Source: Micromonospora echinospora
Lineage (GTDB): Bacteria; Actinomycetota; Actinomycetes; Mycobacteriales; Micromonosporaceae
DNA length: 64,000 bases
Reading direction: 5' to 3'
Assembly: GCF_014203425.1 (NCBI RefSeq)
Contig: NZ_JACHJC010000001.1
Location: 4,180,001 to 4,244,000, forward strand
How positions within the stretch are numbered: position 1 is the first letter of the stretch; the number at the start of each line of letters is the position of its first letter. The position numbers were made by a program, and so were the translations under genes. Positions 50,378-61,638 of this stretch are shown here, piece after piece. The notes under the pieces are model-generated. The model was given only the letters and a program-made list of their open reading frames with translations, searched no databases and was not told the DNA's origin.

Positions 50378-51571
50378 TCAGGCGGCGAGCAGGGCGCGGA
50401 TCGGGGCGGCCTTGGCGGCGGCCTCGGCGACCTCGGCGGCCGGGTCGCTGTCCCAGGTGATGCCGCCGCCGGCCCACAGGTGCAGCCGTCGCCCGTCCGC
50501 GGCGGCGGTGCGGATGGTCAGGCCCAGGTCGAGCCGGTCCGGCCCGACCCAGCCGAGCGCGCCCATGCCCGCGCCGCGTCCGACCGGCTCCAGCGCGGCG
50601 ATGCGCGCCAGCGCGGCGCGTTTCGGGGCGCCGGTGACCGAGCCGCCGGGGCACAGCGCGCGCAGCAGGTCGGCCAGGCCGAGGCCGTCGGCGGGCGCCG
50701 CGGACACCGTGGACTCCGCCTGCCACAGGTCACACCAGCGGCGTACGGCGAACAGCTCGTCGACGCGCACCGAGCCGGTACGGGCCACCTGGGCGAGGTC
50801 GTTGCGTTCCAGGTCGACGATCATGACGTGTTCGGCGCGTTCCTTGGCCGAGGCGAGCAGGTCGCGGCGCCCGGCGGGGGTGGCCGGGCGGGTGCCCTTG
50901 ATCGGGCGGGTGACCAGCCGGCCGCGCTCGACCGCGACGAGGGTCTCCGGGGAGGCGCAGCCGAGCGCCCAGCCGGGGCCGTGCAGGGTGCCGCCGTAGC
51001 GGGCGCCGGGCAGCGCGGCGAGGCGGGCCAGCGTCGGCAGCGGGTCGCCGGTGTACGCGGCGGCGGCGTGCCCGACGAGGTTGGTCTGGTAGACGTCGCC
51101 GCGGGCGATGGCGGCGCGGACCGCGTCGACGGCGGCGGCGTGCGCGGCCGGGGTCCAGCTGTCCCGCCACGGCCCGAGCCGCCATCGCGCGAGGGCCGGG
51201 CGCAAGGGCGGCGCGGGCCGGTCGGTGTGGTGGTAGACGACCACGACCAGGTCGGGCAGCGTCGGCGCGGGGCTCGGCGCGCCGGGCGACACGCCGAGCG
51301 CGTACGCGCCGGCGGCGGCGGACAGGTACAGCGCCGCGCCGCACACCGCGGCATCCGGGTCGTGGCGGCCGGGGCGGGACAGGTCGTCACGGGTGATGCC
51401 GTGCGCGGCGAGGAAGCGTTGTGCCAGGTCGGCGGGGTCGCCGCCGTCGCCGATCGACCAGTGCAGGCGGGCTGTCTCGATCAGCCGGCGGCGGCATCCG
51501 GGCGGCGCGCCGGGAACATCGACCTCCACCTGTGGGAGCGCTTCCACGACGTCCGGGCCCTTACGGGTCAT
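50378..51571 (-). CDS. pabB: Aminodeoxychorismate synthase component I (PabB-like)
   Basis: A 397-residue chorismate-utilising enzyme. It carries ARGDVYQTNLVGHA, the PIKGTRP motif with catalytic Lys, MIVDLERNDLAQVARTGSVRV, and C-terminal PGGSVTGAPKRAALARI with LDLGLTIRTAAADGRRLHLWAGGGITWDSDPAAE. The PIKGTR form fits PabB, which makes 4-amino-4-deoxychorismate for folate or for aromatic antibiotics. The start is uncertain (51571 or 51604); the shorter is used. No glutamine amidotransferase (PabA) or lyase adjoins it. It converges on pip. Confidence 0.88.
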   Translation of the reverse strand: MTRKGPDVVEALPQVEVDVPGAPPGCRRRLIETARLHWSIGDGGDPADLAQRFLAAHGITRDDLSRPGRHDPDAAVCGAALYLSAAAGAYALGVSPGAPSPAPTLPDLVVVVYHHTDRPAPPLRPALARWRLGPWRDSWTPAAHAAAVDAVRAAIARGDVYQTNLVGHAAAAYTGDPLPTLARLAALPGARYGGTLHGPGWALGCASPETLVAVERGRLVTRPIKGTRPATPAGRRDLLASAKERAEHVMIVDLERNDLAQVARTGSVRVDELFAVRRWCDLWQAESTVSAAPADGLGLADLLRALCPGGSVTGAPKRAALARIAALEPVGRGAGMGALGWVGPDRLDLGLTIRTAAADGRRLHLWAGGGITWDSDPAAEVAEAAAKAAPIRALLAA

Positions 51572-51694
51572 CCGTTCAGCCCATTCTGGGTGAACAAGAC
51601 ACATCCTTGCTCGTTGCCGCTCAGTTTTCCTTGGTACTGTGCGTCACTGGTCATGTGAACCATGACACAGTGCCCCCACAGTCCGGAGAACCCG

Positions 51695-51895
51695 ATGTGT
51701 CAGCACCAGCCCACCTGCCCCTCCGCCGACGCGACCGACCGTGAGGCCGCCCGCGTCCTTGCCTGCTTCCCTGAGCAGGGCTGGAGCCTGCTCTGCAACG
51801 GCGTCATCGTCTTCGAGGACACCGGTGAGCTGCTCCCCGACGGGCGCACCATCGCCCCGCACCGGGGTCCGGCCCGCCACGCCCTCGTCGCCTGA
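51695..51895 (+). CDS. DUF5999 small protein
   Basis: A 66-residue actinobacterial protein whose start MCQHQPTCPSADATDREAA and body HPEQGWSLLCNG-like segment (here PEQGWSLLCNGVIVFEDTGELLPDGR) match DUF5999. The cysteines of the N-terminal CxxxxxC and LLCNG may bind metal. The function is unknown. ATG 51695 is preferred over an in-frame ATG 33 bp upstream because GGAGA lies 6 nt before it. It stands alone between pabB and gcvP and points toward gcvP. Confidence 0.85.
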   Translation: MCQHQPTCPSADATDREAARVLACFPEQGWSLLCNGVIVFEDTGELLPDGRTIAPHRGPARHALVA

Positions 51896-51922
51896 GCGAT
51901 CACGCAGCGTCAGTGAGCGTAC

Positions 51923-51959
51923 GCGCCGGCCCTGACCGGCCGGCGCCCCGGCCGGGGCG
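51923..51959. terminator. Hairpins between DUF5999 gene and gcvP
   Basis: GCGCCGG (51923-51929) pairs with CCGGCGC (51940-51946), followed by the palindrome CGCCCCGGCCGGGGCG (51944-51959). It lies between convergent stops and can act in both directions; T-tracts are absent. Confidence 0.5.
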
Positions 51960-51989
51960 GCGACAGTCCACCGCCCCGGCGTCAGCCGC

Positions 51990-54812
<2,823 letters not shown>

Positions 54813-54888
54813 GCGCTGCGCTCCTTGTGGGGCGAGGTCGACGGATCGGCCTCCCCCTGAGTCGCGCTGACGCGCTCCACAGCGCCTG

Positions 54889-54974
54889 CCCACGTGGTCC
54901 TTTTGCCTGAGAGGTTCCGGGGAGAATCTGCCCCTTCGGCGCCGTCGGGTCGACGGTCTCTCCCACGTGGGTGG
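54889..54974 (-). ncRNA. Glycine riboswitch upstream of gcvP
   Basis: Reading the minus strand, the aptamer shows the conserved blocks: CCCACGTGGGAGAGACC start, GGCGCCGAAGGGGCAGA in the middle, and CCTCTCAGGCAAAAGGACC end, closed by a CCACGTGG stem on both sides. Only one aptamer is visible; a second full aptamer was not found between it and the gcvP start. Glycine binding should switch expression of gcvP on. It ends about 77 nt before the start codon. Confidence 0.88.
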
Positions 54975-55034
54975 TACCGGCACCCCCAACGCTACCAGCG
55001 GCCGCGTTTCCGGCTCATGTCCCAGGGTTGTTGA

Positions 55035-55877
55035 TCACACCGGCGCCGGGGCCGCCGCGCACCGGTCGGCCAGCGCGCTCAGGGTGGCGCCCAGCGGCGC
55101 GTCCAGGCGCAGCGTCGCGTACCCGTCGCCGCGGGTGACGCCCTGGTTGACGATCGCCACCGGGATGCCGTGACGGGCCGCGCGCAGCACGAACCGCCGC
55201 CCCGACATCACCGTCAACGACGAGCCGAGCACCAGCAACGCCCGGGCCCGCTCCACGAGCGCGAAACAGTCCGCGACCCGCGGCGCGGGCACCGTCTCGC
55301 CGAAGAACACCACATCCGGTTTCAGCATGCCGGTGCCGCAGAGGCCGCAGTCGACGATGCGGAACCCGGTCACCGCCTCGTCGGGCAGGTCCACGTCGCC
55401 GTCGGGGTTGACGTGCGCCACCTGAGCGTCGAAGCCCGGATTCGCCTCGGACAGGCGCCGGTGCAGCTCCTCGCGGCCGGTGGCGTTGCCGCAGTCCAGG
55501 CACGTCACCTCGTCGAGACGCCCGTGCAACTCGATCACCCCGGTCGCGCCGGCCGCGGTGTGCAGCCCGTCGACGTTCTGGGTGATGATCCCGCCGAGCA
55601 GTCCGGCGTCCTGCAACCGGGCCACCGCCCGGTGCCCGTCGTTCGGCGCCGCCCGCGCGATCGTCTGCCAGCCCAGATGGCTGCGAGCCCAGTACCGCCG
55701 CCGCGCCAACGGATCCCGGGTGAACACCTGGTACGTCATCGGGGTGTGCCGGCGCGCCGCGCCGCTGGGCCCCCGGTAGTCCGGGATGCCCGACTCGGTG
55801 GACAGGCCCGCGCCGCTGAGCACCACCACGTCCCCGGCGGCCACCAGCCGCGTCAACGCCTCGAACGCCTCACTCAC
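55035..55877 (-). CDS. NAD-dependent protein deacylase, Sir2 family
   Basis: A 280-residue sirtuin: GAGLSTESGIPDYRGPSGAARRHTPM (GAGxSxxSGIPDFR motif, here DYRG), TQNVDGLHTAAG with the catalytic His in IELHG, zinc cysteines in CLDCGN and CGLCGTG, and the NAD site GSSLTVMSGRRF. It deacylates lysines using NAD. GTG 55877 is preferred; a longer frame starts at 55922. It is the gene next upstream of the riboswitch and gcvP, both on the same strand, but separated by a leader. Confidence 0.92.
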   Translation of the reverse strand: MSEAFEALTRLVAAGDVVVLSGAGLSTESGIPDYRGPSGAARRHTPMTYQVFTRDPLARRRYWARSHLGWQTIARAAPNDGHRAVARLQDAGLLGGIITQNVDGLHTAAGATGVIELHGRLDEVTCLDCGNATGREELHRRLSEANPGFDAQVAHVNPDGDVDLPDEAVTGFRIVDCGLCGTGMLKPDVVFFGETVPAPRVADCFALVERARALLVLGSSLTVMSGRRFVLRAARHGIPVAIVNQGVTRGDGYATLRLDAPLGATLSALADRCAAAPAPV

Positions 55878-55966
55878 CCGTCCATGGTCCCTCGCCGACC
55901 CCCGTACCTCCCACCCGCTCACCCGGTCGCCCGGCGGGGCGCGCCGGACCGGGCTACGTTGATCGC

Positions 55967-56623
55967 ATGCGCGTCGTCATCGCCGGAGGACACGGAAAGA
56001 TCGCCAAACTGCTGGAGCGGGAACTGGCCGGACGCGGCGACACCGCGCTCGGACTCATCCGCAACCCCGACCACGCCGCCGCGCTGCGCGCCGCCGGCGC
56101 CGAACCGGTCGTCTGCGACCTGGAACACACAGACGTCGACACCCTCGCCGCGCACCTGGCCGGCGCCGACGCCGTCGTGTTCGCCGCCGGCGCCGGACCG
56201 GGCAGCGGCGCCGCCCGCAAGGACACCGTCGACCGCGGCGCCGCGGTGCTGCTCGCCGACGCCGCCGTACGCGCCGGAGTCCGCCGCTACCTGCTGGTCT
56301 CCTCCATGGGCGTGGACGACGCGCCAACCGAAGGCACCGACGAGGTGTGGGCGGCGTACCTGCGGGCCAAGAAAGCCGCCGAGGACGACGTCACCGGCCG
56401 GGACCTCGACGTGACGGTCCTGCGGCCCGGCCGGCTCACCGACGACGAACCCGAAGGCCGCATCACGCTGGCCCGGCACGCCGGCGGCGGCGCGATCAGC
56501 CGCGCCGACGTGGCCCGCGTGCTGCTGGCCCTGCTCTACGCCCCCGGCACCGCCGGGCACACCCTCGAACTCGTCGGCGGCGACACCCCCATCGCCGACG
56601 CGATCAAAGCCGTCACCGACTGA
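55967..56623 (+). CDS. NAD(P)-binding SDR_a5-like oxidoreductase
   Basis: A 218-residue Rossmann protein: RVVIAGGHGKIAKLLEREL (GxxGxxx), DAVVFAAGAGPGSGAARKDTVDRGAA, YLLVSSMGVDD and DVTVLRPGRLTDDEPEGRI. This is the atypical SDR_a5/NAD(P)H-binding group often near stress genes. The substrate is unknown. ATG 55967 begins the motif cleanly. Confidence 0.88.
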   Translation: MRVVIAGGHGKIAKLLERELAGRGDTALGLIRNPDHAAALRAAGAEPVVCDLEHTDVDTLAAHLAGADAVVFAAGAGPGSGAARKDTVDRGAAVLLADAAVRAGVRRYLLVSSMGVDDAPTEGTDEVWAAYLRAKKAAEDDVTGRDLDVTVLRPGRLTDDEPEGRITLARHAGGGAISRADVARVLLALLYAPGTAGHTLELVGGDTPIADAIKAVTD

Positions 56624-56676
56624 CCCACCGGACCCGCACCGCCCGGCCCGCCCGCGCGGCAGGCCGGGCGGTACGG

Positions 56677-57357
56677 TCACCGCTGGTGGCGAGGCAACGC
56701 CGGCTGCGGCGCGCCGCCACCAGCCGGCGGCAGCTCCCGGGAGATCCGCTCCATCGTGCGCGCCAACTGCTCACTGCCGTCGTCGAGATGCCGGGCCGCC
56801 GCCTGCATGTGGGAGATCATCATCTCGCCGAAGATCCGCAGCGCCTCCCGCGTCGCCACCGAGTCGTCGAAGCTGCCACCGGCGGCGCTGCGGTACTCCG
56901 CCACCGCCCGCTCGGCCTCCTGCTTCGCCTCCTCCGCCGCCGCCCGCATGTAGCTCTCGTACTGCGTACGGGCGTACTCGGCCACCCGGCGCGCGTAGTC
57001 GTGCGCCTGCGCGATGATCTGCTCGGCCTCCCGCTGCGCCGCCGACAGCAGGTTGACCTCCTTCGCCGCCGGCGCCGCCACCTTCTCCGCGCTCGGGATC
57101 ACCCCGTGCCGGTGCAGCTCCAAATGGTCGTTGAGCCGCTCGTTCTCCGCCCGCAGGTCCCCCGCCTGCGCCGCCAGCAGATCCAGCTCGTCGGCCACCT
57201 GCAACCGGAACCGGTCCACGTCGGCCGGGTCGTACCCGCGCCGGGTGAACGCCGCCGACCCGAACTCCCACCGGCGCACCCGGTCCGCGGTCAGCCGCAC
57301 CTGCACCGGACCCGACACGTGCTGCGCGTCATAGCTGCTGATCGGGCTCGCGCTCAC
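56677..57357 (-). CDS. DivIVA-domain coiled-coil protein
   Basis: A 226-residue protein: a short N-terminus, then the DivIVA-like membrane-binding segment WEFGSAAFTRRGYDPADVDRFRLQVADELDLL, then a long coiled coil (about residues 65-190, AGDLRAENERLNDHL, REAEQIIAQAHDYARRVAEYARTQYESY). DivIVA/Wag31-type proteins sit at poles and septa and recruit cell-wall machinery; shorter actinobacterial paralogues have assorted roles. GTG 57357 is the start; the 22 bases around it duplicate the end of the flavohemoglobin gene. Confidence 0.8.
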   Translation of the reverse strand: MSASPISSYDAQHVSGPVQVRLTADRVRRWEFGSAAFTRRGYDPADVDRFRLQVADELDLLAAQAGDLRAENERLNDHLELHRHGVIPSAEKVAAPAAKEVNLLSAAQREAEQIIAQAHDYARRVAEYARTQYESYMRAAAEEAKQEAERAVAEYRSAAGGSFDDSVATREALRIFGEMMISHMQAAARHLDDGSEQLARTMERISRELPPAGGGAPQPALPRHQR

Positions 57358-57427
57358 CGGATCACCTCTGTTCGCGACTGCGGGGCTCGCAACACCGGCT
57401 CACTCCTCGCGCTCACCGGATCACCTC
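57347..57427. repeat. 22-bp direct repeat, 59-bp period
   Basis: The same 22 bases (CTCGCGCTCACCGGATCACC plus TC) occur at 57347-57368 and 57406-57427, so the start is shifted by 59 bp. The first copy contains the DivIVA-like GTG start, the second the stop codon of the flavohemoglobin gene. A tandem duplication of this junction is the simplest explanation. Confidence 0.85.
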
Positions 57428-58576
57428 AGTTCCCTCGGAACCGGCCGTCCGCCAGGACGGGCCGTACCAGTGCTTGCCGAAACCCTCGTGGTGCACCTGG
57501 CCCGGCTGGTAACCGGCCGCGACCAGCGCCGCCACCGAGTCACCGACCATCTCGTCGGACCCGCACACGTACACGTGCCTCGACCGCCAGTCCCCGTCGG
57601 CCAGCACCCGGTCGGCCAGCCGCACCATCTCCCCCGGCCGCTGCGGATCCGTTCCGGCCACGTACGACACCCGCAGCCACGGATGCGTCGCCGCCAACTT
57701 GTCGATCGCCTCGCTGTCGTAGAACTCCGTCCGCGACCGGGCCCCCACATACAGATCGACCCGCCGGCCCGAACCCTCCGCCGCGACCTGCTCCACCAGC
57801 GCCTTCACCGGCGCCCAGCCGGTGCCCGCGGCCAACAGCAGCAGATCCGACGACCCCGCCTGCCACAGCGTCAACCGGTCACCCACCGGCGACGCCAGAT
57901 GGATCCGGTCACCGGCCGCGCACCCGTACACCAGACGCGAGGACACCACACCACCCGGCGCGGCCCGCACATGCAGCTCCACCGTGCCGTCCGGACGCGG
58001 CGCGTTCGCCGGCGAGTAGTACCGCCACGACCGCACCGCCGGATGCGACACCCCGATCGACTGCCCCGGCGCGAACGGCAGCAGATACTGCGGGCGGACC
58101 GTCAGCACCGCCACGTCGAACGTGCGCTGCTCATGCGACAGCACCTCAGCCACCCACCACGGCGGCGAATGCGACTCTGCCGCCTGCGCGCCGTCGGTCA
58201 TCACCTGGGCCACCAGGCCGTACGCCGCGGTCCAGTCGGCGGCCAGCTCCTCGGTCCACGCCTCGCCGCAGAAATGCCGCAACGTCGCCAGCAGCGCCTC
58301 GCCCACCGCCGGATAGTGCTCGGCGCGCACCGCGAACTTCCGGTGATCCGCGCCCAGGTCCCGCAGGAACCCGACCAGCCGGTCCACCTGGTCCACGTGG
58401 GACACCACGTGCCCCAGCGCCGCCACCAGACGATCCCGCTGCCCGGCCATGTTCGTCGGGAACATCTGCCGGGTCTCCGGATGCGCCAGGAACAGCGTCG
58501 AATAGAAGTAGAGCGGCACCTGGTCGCCGTGCGCGGCGACCAGGGACCAACTCTGCTTCAGCCGTGCCGCGTCCAC
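57413..58576 (-). CDS. Flavohemoglobin-like globin-reductase fusion
   Basis: A 387-residue protein. Residues 1-130 are a globin (LYFYSTLFLAHPETRQMFPTNMAGQRDRLVAAL; proximal His in AEHYPAVGEALLATLRHF). Residues 140-240 bind FAD (RSWRYYSPANAPRPDG, GGVVSSRLV) and 245-387 bind NADH (LLLAAGTGWAPVKALVEQ, YVCGSDEMV). It would detoxify NO with NADH. The RYYSPANAP form differs from Hmp's RQYSLT. GTG/ATG at 58576 lies two nucleotides after the truncated-globin stop, so the two are one operon. Confidence 0.9.
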   Translation of the reverse strand: MDAARLKQSWSLVAAHGDQVPLYFYSTLFLAHPETRQMFPTNMAGQRDRLVAALGHVVSHVDQVDRLVGFLRDLGADHRKFAVRAEHYPAVGEALLATLRHFCGEAWTEELAADWTAAYGLVAQVMTDGAQAAESHSPPWWVAEVLSHEQRTFDVAVLTVRPQYLLPFAPGQSIGVSHPAVRSWRYYSPANAPRPDGTVELHVRAAPGGVVSSRLVYGCAAGDRIHLASPVGDRLTLWQAGSSDLLLLAAGTGWAPVKALVEQVAAEGSGRRVDLYVGARSRTEFYDSEAIDKLAATHPWLRVSYVAGTDPQRPGEMVRLADRVLADGDWRSRHVYVCGSDEMVGDSVAALVAAGYQPGQVHHEGFGKHWYGPSWRTAGSEGTEVIR

Positions 58577-58578
58577 GC

Positions 58579-58968
58579 TCAGGCATCCCCCGCCGACACG
58601 ACCTGATCGCGCACCTGACCCAGCACGACCTGCACGTCGGAGATCACGTCGGCCGGCACGCCCAGCTCCACGAGCGTCGCCGTCAAGTGCTCACCGACCT
58701 TCGCGTAGTGCTCACCCGGAATGTTCAGCGGCTGGTGCGCCTCGGCCAGCCCACGGCCGGCGTACTCGTTCGGCCCACCCAGCACCACCGTCAGCATCAA
58801 CGCCAGGTGCCGCCGCTGCTCCACCATGTCCACCTCGGTGAAGTAGCCCGCGAGATCCGGATCGGCCAGCACCTTGTCGTAGAACAACTCCACAGCGGCC
58901 TTCACCGCCGCCGCGCCGCCGATGCGCTCGTAGTGGGAGATCGGGGTGGTCTCGCTCGTCACCGTCAT
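58579..58968 (-). CDS. Truncated hemoglobin (group I, TrHbN-like)
   Basis: A 129-residue 2-on-2 globin: SHYERIGGAAAVKAAVELFYDKVLADPDLAGYF (Tyr B10 in FYDKV), VEQRRHLALMLTVVLGGPNEYAGRGLAEAHQPLNI, proximal His in GEHYAKVGEHL. TrHbN of mycobacteria oxidises NO to nitrate and this protein should do the same. ATG 58968 is taken; an upstream in-frame start adds five residues. It leads a two-globin operon with the flavohemoglobin. Confidence 0.9.
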   Translation of the reverse strand: MTVTSETTPISHYERIGGAAAVKAAVELFYDKVLADPDLAGYFTEVDMVEQRRHLALMLTVVLGGPNEYAGRGLAEAHQPLNIPGEHYAKVGEHLTATLVELGVPADVISDVQVVLGQVRDQVVSAGDA

Positions 58969-59403
58969 GCTCGGTCCTTCCACCAGGGGTCCGCGGGCAG
59001 CGCCGCGTCAGGGGCTTGCCGTCCGGCGCGGCGTCACGCAGCGTTCCACCGTGACGCCGACACGCCGACGACCGGAACGGACGATAGCGCGCCCGCCACC
59101 AGGCTTGACGCCGCCCCTGTCTTAATCCCGAGAACCGTCAACTACGGACAGTCAACAACCGCGGCGAATCCGATGAACACACCGCAGCCAGCTCAACACC
59201 CCTGGTGAACCCGCGACGCGTACGGTCCCTTTCGGACATCGCGCACCGACCCGCCGCGACCTGCGGATACACCGACCGGGCCGCGCCCACCCAGCGGACC
59301 GGACCCGCCCGGCCACCACACAGCACACCCCGTCACCAAAACACGAATCGCGCCGCACCCTTTTCGGGCGCGGCGCGATCTCGTCAACGAGACGCGACGC
59401 AGG
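58969..59403. other. 435-bp intergenic region with hairpin
   Basis: The gap between two minus-strand genes has no coding composition. A palindromic hairpin is present near 59347-59379, described separately. The stretch 59100-59160 is relatively AT-rich and could hold the promoter of the globin operon on the minus strand. No known RNA was recognised. Confidence 0.45.
59347..59379 (-). terminator. Terminator downstream of MerR gene
   Basis: ATCGCGCCGC (59347-59356) pairs with GCGGCGCGAT (59370-59379), with an extra CCC/GGG inside. On the minus strand the stem is followed within a few bases by a TGTTTTGG stretch. It lies just after the stop of the minus-strand MerR gene at 59404. Confidence 0.65.
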
Positions 59404-59991
59404 TCACCCGGCTCGGCGCCGCGCCCGGCGCGCCGCCAGCTCGTCACCCACCGCATCCGACTCCGGCTCCGCTACCGGCGCAACCGGCTCCTGCCCACCC
59501 ACCGGCTCCCCCGGCAGATGCGACAACGAACCCTGGATCTCCTTGAACGCCCCGCCGATCGCGATGCCGAACACGCCCTGGCCGCCCTGCAACAGGTCGA
59601 CGACCTCCTCCGGCGACCGGCACTCGTACACAGTCGTCCCGTCGGAGATCAACGTGATGCCCGCCAGATCATCCACCCCACGCGACCGCAACGCCTCGAT
59701 CGCCTTGCGGATGTTCTGCAACGACACCCCGGCGTCCAACAGCCGCTTCACGACCTTCAACACCACCAGGTCGCGGAACGAGTACAACCTCGACGTCCCC
59801 GAACCCGAAGCGTCCCGCACACTCGGCACCACGAGCGCCGTACGCGCCCAGTAGTCCAACTGCCGGTAACTGATGCCCACCGCCGAACACGCGGTCACAC
59901 CCCGATAGCCGACCTCACCGTCACCGACCGACTCAGGCCCCACACCCGCCTGCTGCTCCGCACCCGGACCAGGATCCCGCGGCTCGTGCAT
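59404..59991 (-). CDS. MerR family regulator (Rv1830-like)
   Basis: A 195-residue MerR-fold protein: VGYRGVTACSAVGISYRQLDYWARTALVVPSVRDASGSGTSRLYSFRDLVVLKVVKRLLDAGVSLQNIRKAIEAL, then an alpha/beta segment (ITLISDGTTVYECRSPEEVVDLL) and a basic tail. It matches the MerR protein that lies two genes from garA and next to the bifunctional nuclease in Mycobacterium (Rv1830). Ligand and targets are unknown. ATG 59991 is the start. A terminator follows. Confidence 0.88.
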   Translation of the reverse strand: MHEPRDPGPGAEQQAGVGPESVGDGEVGYRGVTACSAVGISYRQLDYWARTALVVPSVRDASGSGTSRLYSFRDLVVLKVVKRLLDAGVSLQNIRKAIEALRSRGVDDLAGITLISDGTTVYECRSPEEVVDLLQGGQGVFGIAIGGAFKEIQGSLSHLPGEPVGGQEPVAPVAEPESDAVGDELAARRARRRAG

Positions 59992-60206
59992 CCGGACCAA
60001 CCTCCCCGCGCCCGTGGCGGTGCCGCGCCGACTCCCCGTCACGAGCACCCCTCGACACGGCAACCCTATCGCCGCCGCCCGTCCTTCACCCGCAGGAGAC
60101 ACCGCGACACGCCGCGCGACCGCCCCGCAACACCACACACGGCGGCCAGCCGTCACCCACAGTGACAACCGCCGCCGCCGACCCCGGCCACCCGGCCGGG
60201 AACACC

Positions 60207-60671
60207 TCAACCCGCGAAGTCCTCCGGACGCACCTGGTCCAGGAACTCCCGGAACTTCTCCACCTCGTCCTCCTGCTCGTCCGGGATCACGATCCCCGCC
60301 TCGCCGAGGACCTGTTCCGCACAACGAATCGGAGCGCCGACCCGCAACGCCAACGCGATCGAGTCACTCGGCCGCGCCGACACCCGCACCCCGTCACCCA
60401 GCAGCAGATCCGCGTAGAACACGTTGTCCTTCAACTCGGTGATCTCCACCGCCCGCAACGGCGCCTGCAACGCCGCCAGCACATCCCGCAGAAGATCATG
60501 CGTCAACGGCCGGGCCGGCTTGACCCCCTGCTGCTCGTAAGCGATCGCCGTCGCCTCGACCGCGCCGATCCAGATCGGCAGATAGCGGTCCCCTTCGACC
60601 TCCCGCAGCAGGACGATCGGCTGGTTGCTGGGCAACTCCACCCGAACTCCGACCACGCTCAGCTCGCGCAC
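60207..60671 (-). CDS. Bifunctional nuclease family protein (DUF151, Rv1829-like)
   Basis: A 154-residue protein with the full bifunctional-nuclease pattern: VRVELPSNQPIVLLREVEGDRYLPIWIGAVEATAIAYEQQG, RPLTHDLLRDVLAAL, VFYADLLLGDGVRVSARPSDSIALALRVGAPI. Plant and bacterial relatives show DNase and RNase activity; the actinobacterial role is uncertain. GTG 60671 is chosen over 60701 because GGAGG lies 5 nt upstream and it fits mycobacterial homologues. It lies between two MerR-type genes, as in other actinobacteria. Confidence 0.88.
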   Translation of the reverse strand: MRELSVVGVRVELPSNQPIVLLREVEGDRYLPIWIGAVEATAIAYEQQGVKPARPLTHDLLRDVLAALQAPLRAVEITELKDNVFYADLLLGDGVRVSARPSDSIALALRVGAPIRCAEQVLGEAGIVIPDEQEDEVEKFREFLDQVRPEDFAG

Positions 60672-60839
60672 CGCCGCCTCCGTGTCGTCGTCACCATGCA
60701 CCGCGCCCTTCCCTGCACGGTACACGGACCAGGACACGGGGGTCCCACACGCTACGTGCACCACGCCTCGCCGGAGGGGCTTACCCCGGCAAGCCTACGA
60801 CACGCTCCTCCGGCCAGATCTTTCCGCGCCACCCACGAC

Positions 60840-60872
60840 GAAGGGCCGGGCGTCCACGACACCCGGCCCTTC
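60840..60872 (-). terminator. Terminator after ftsR
   Basis: GAAGGGCCGGG (60840-60850) pairs perfectly with CCCGGCCCTTC (60862-60872), 11-nt loop, just beyond the ftsR stop on the minus strand. It should separate ftsR from the bifunctional nuclease gene. Confidence 0.7.
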
Positions 60873-60882
60873 ACCGACGACC

Positions 60883-61638
60883 TCACCGGCCCAACGTCGA
60901 CCGCAGCCCCACCCGCACCAACGCCGCGTGCAACCGCTGCGACAACGCCACCAGCTCCCGCGCCGTCTCCGCCGCACGAGCCCGCGCCGCCGGATCACTC
61001 TGCCGCGCCAACGGCGCCACCAACTGCGCGAACAGACCGGCCTCACGATCCGCCGCCGACCGGTACGCCCGCAGGTGCCGAGGCTCCAACCCGTACGCCG
61101 CCAGACCCGCCACCGCACTCGCGATGATCAACGCGTCCGCGTCGTACCACCCCGGCGGATCCGACACCAGCACGCCCAGCCGCTCCAACTCCGCAAGCGT
61201 CGACTCGTCCACGCCACTACGAGCGATCAGCCCCGCCCGGTCCAGCCGCACCTCCGACGACTCGACCGAATCCACCGGCTCCCGGCCCGGCACCTCACCA
61301 CCCGGACCCACAGCCACCAGATTCGGCCGCCCCCGCCCCGGCGACGGACCAGACCCGTCCCACTGGGCCAACTGCTCCCGGATCACCCGCAACGGCAGAT
61401 ACTGATCCCGCTGCGCGGTCAACACGAACCGCAGCCGCGCCACATCGTCCCAGCCGTACTTCCGATAACCCGCCGGCGTCCGCTGCGGCTCCACCAGGCC
61501 CTCGGCCTCCAGGAACCGCAACTTCGAGATCGTGACGTCCGGAAACTCCGGCCGCAACTGCGCCAGCACCTCGCCGATACTCATCAGCGCAGGCGCCCGC
61601 CCAGCCCCGGACGGCGTCGAAGCCGCAGGCTCGTTCAC
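60883..61638 (-). CDS. ftsR: MerR-type regulator FtsR
   Basis: A 251-residue MerR protein: MSIGEVLAQLRPEFPDVTISKLRFLEAEGLVEPQRTPAGYRKYGWDDVARLRFVLTAQRDQYLPLRVIREQLAQW, followed by the conserved second region ARSGVDESTLAELERLGVLVSDPPGWYDADALIIASAVAGLAAYGLEPRHLRAYRSAADREAGLF. Homologues just downstream of garA/odhI (FtsR of Corynebacterium, Rv1828) activate ftsZ and cell division. The gene overlaps the FHA gene's stop by 4 bp. A role in ftsZ activation is inferred from synteny. Confidence 0.9.
   Translation of the reverse strand: MNEPAASTPSGAGRAPALMSIGEVLAQLRPEFPDVTISKLRFLEAEGLVEPQRTPAGYRKYGWDDVARLRFVLTAQRDQYLPLRVIREQLAQWDGSGPSPGRGRPNLVAVGPGGEVPGREPVDSVESSEVRLDRAGLIARSGVDESTLAELERLGVLVSDPPGWYDADALIIASAVAGLAAYGLEPRHLRAYRSAADREAGLFAQLVAPLARQSDPAARARAAETARELVALSQRLHAALVRVGLRSTLGR

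Noticed and set aside
57347..57427. 22-bp direct repeat as an attachment or duplication site of a mobile element
   Set aside because: The copies are only 59 bp apart and lie exactly on a gene stop and a gene start; no element lies between them.
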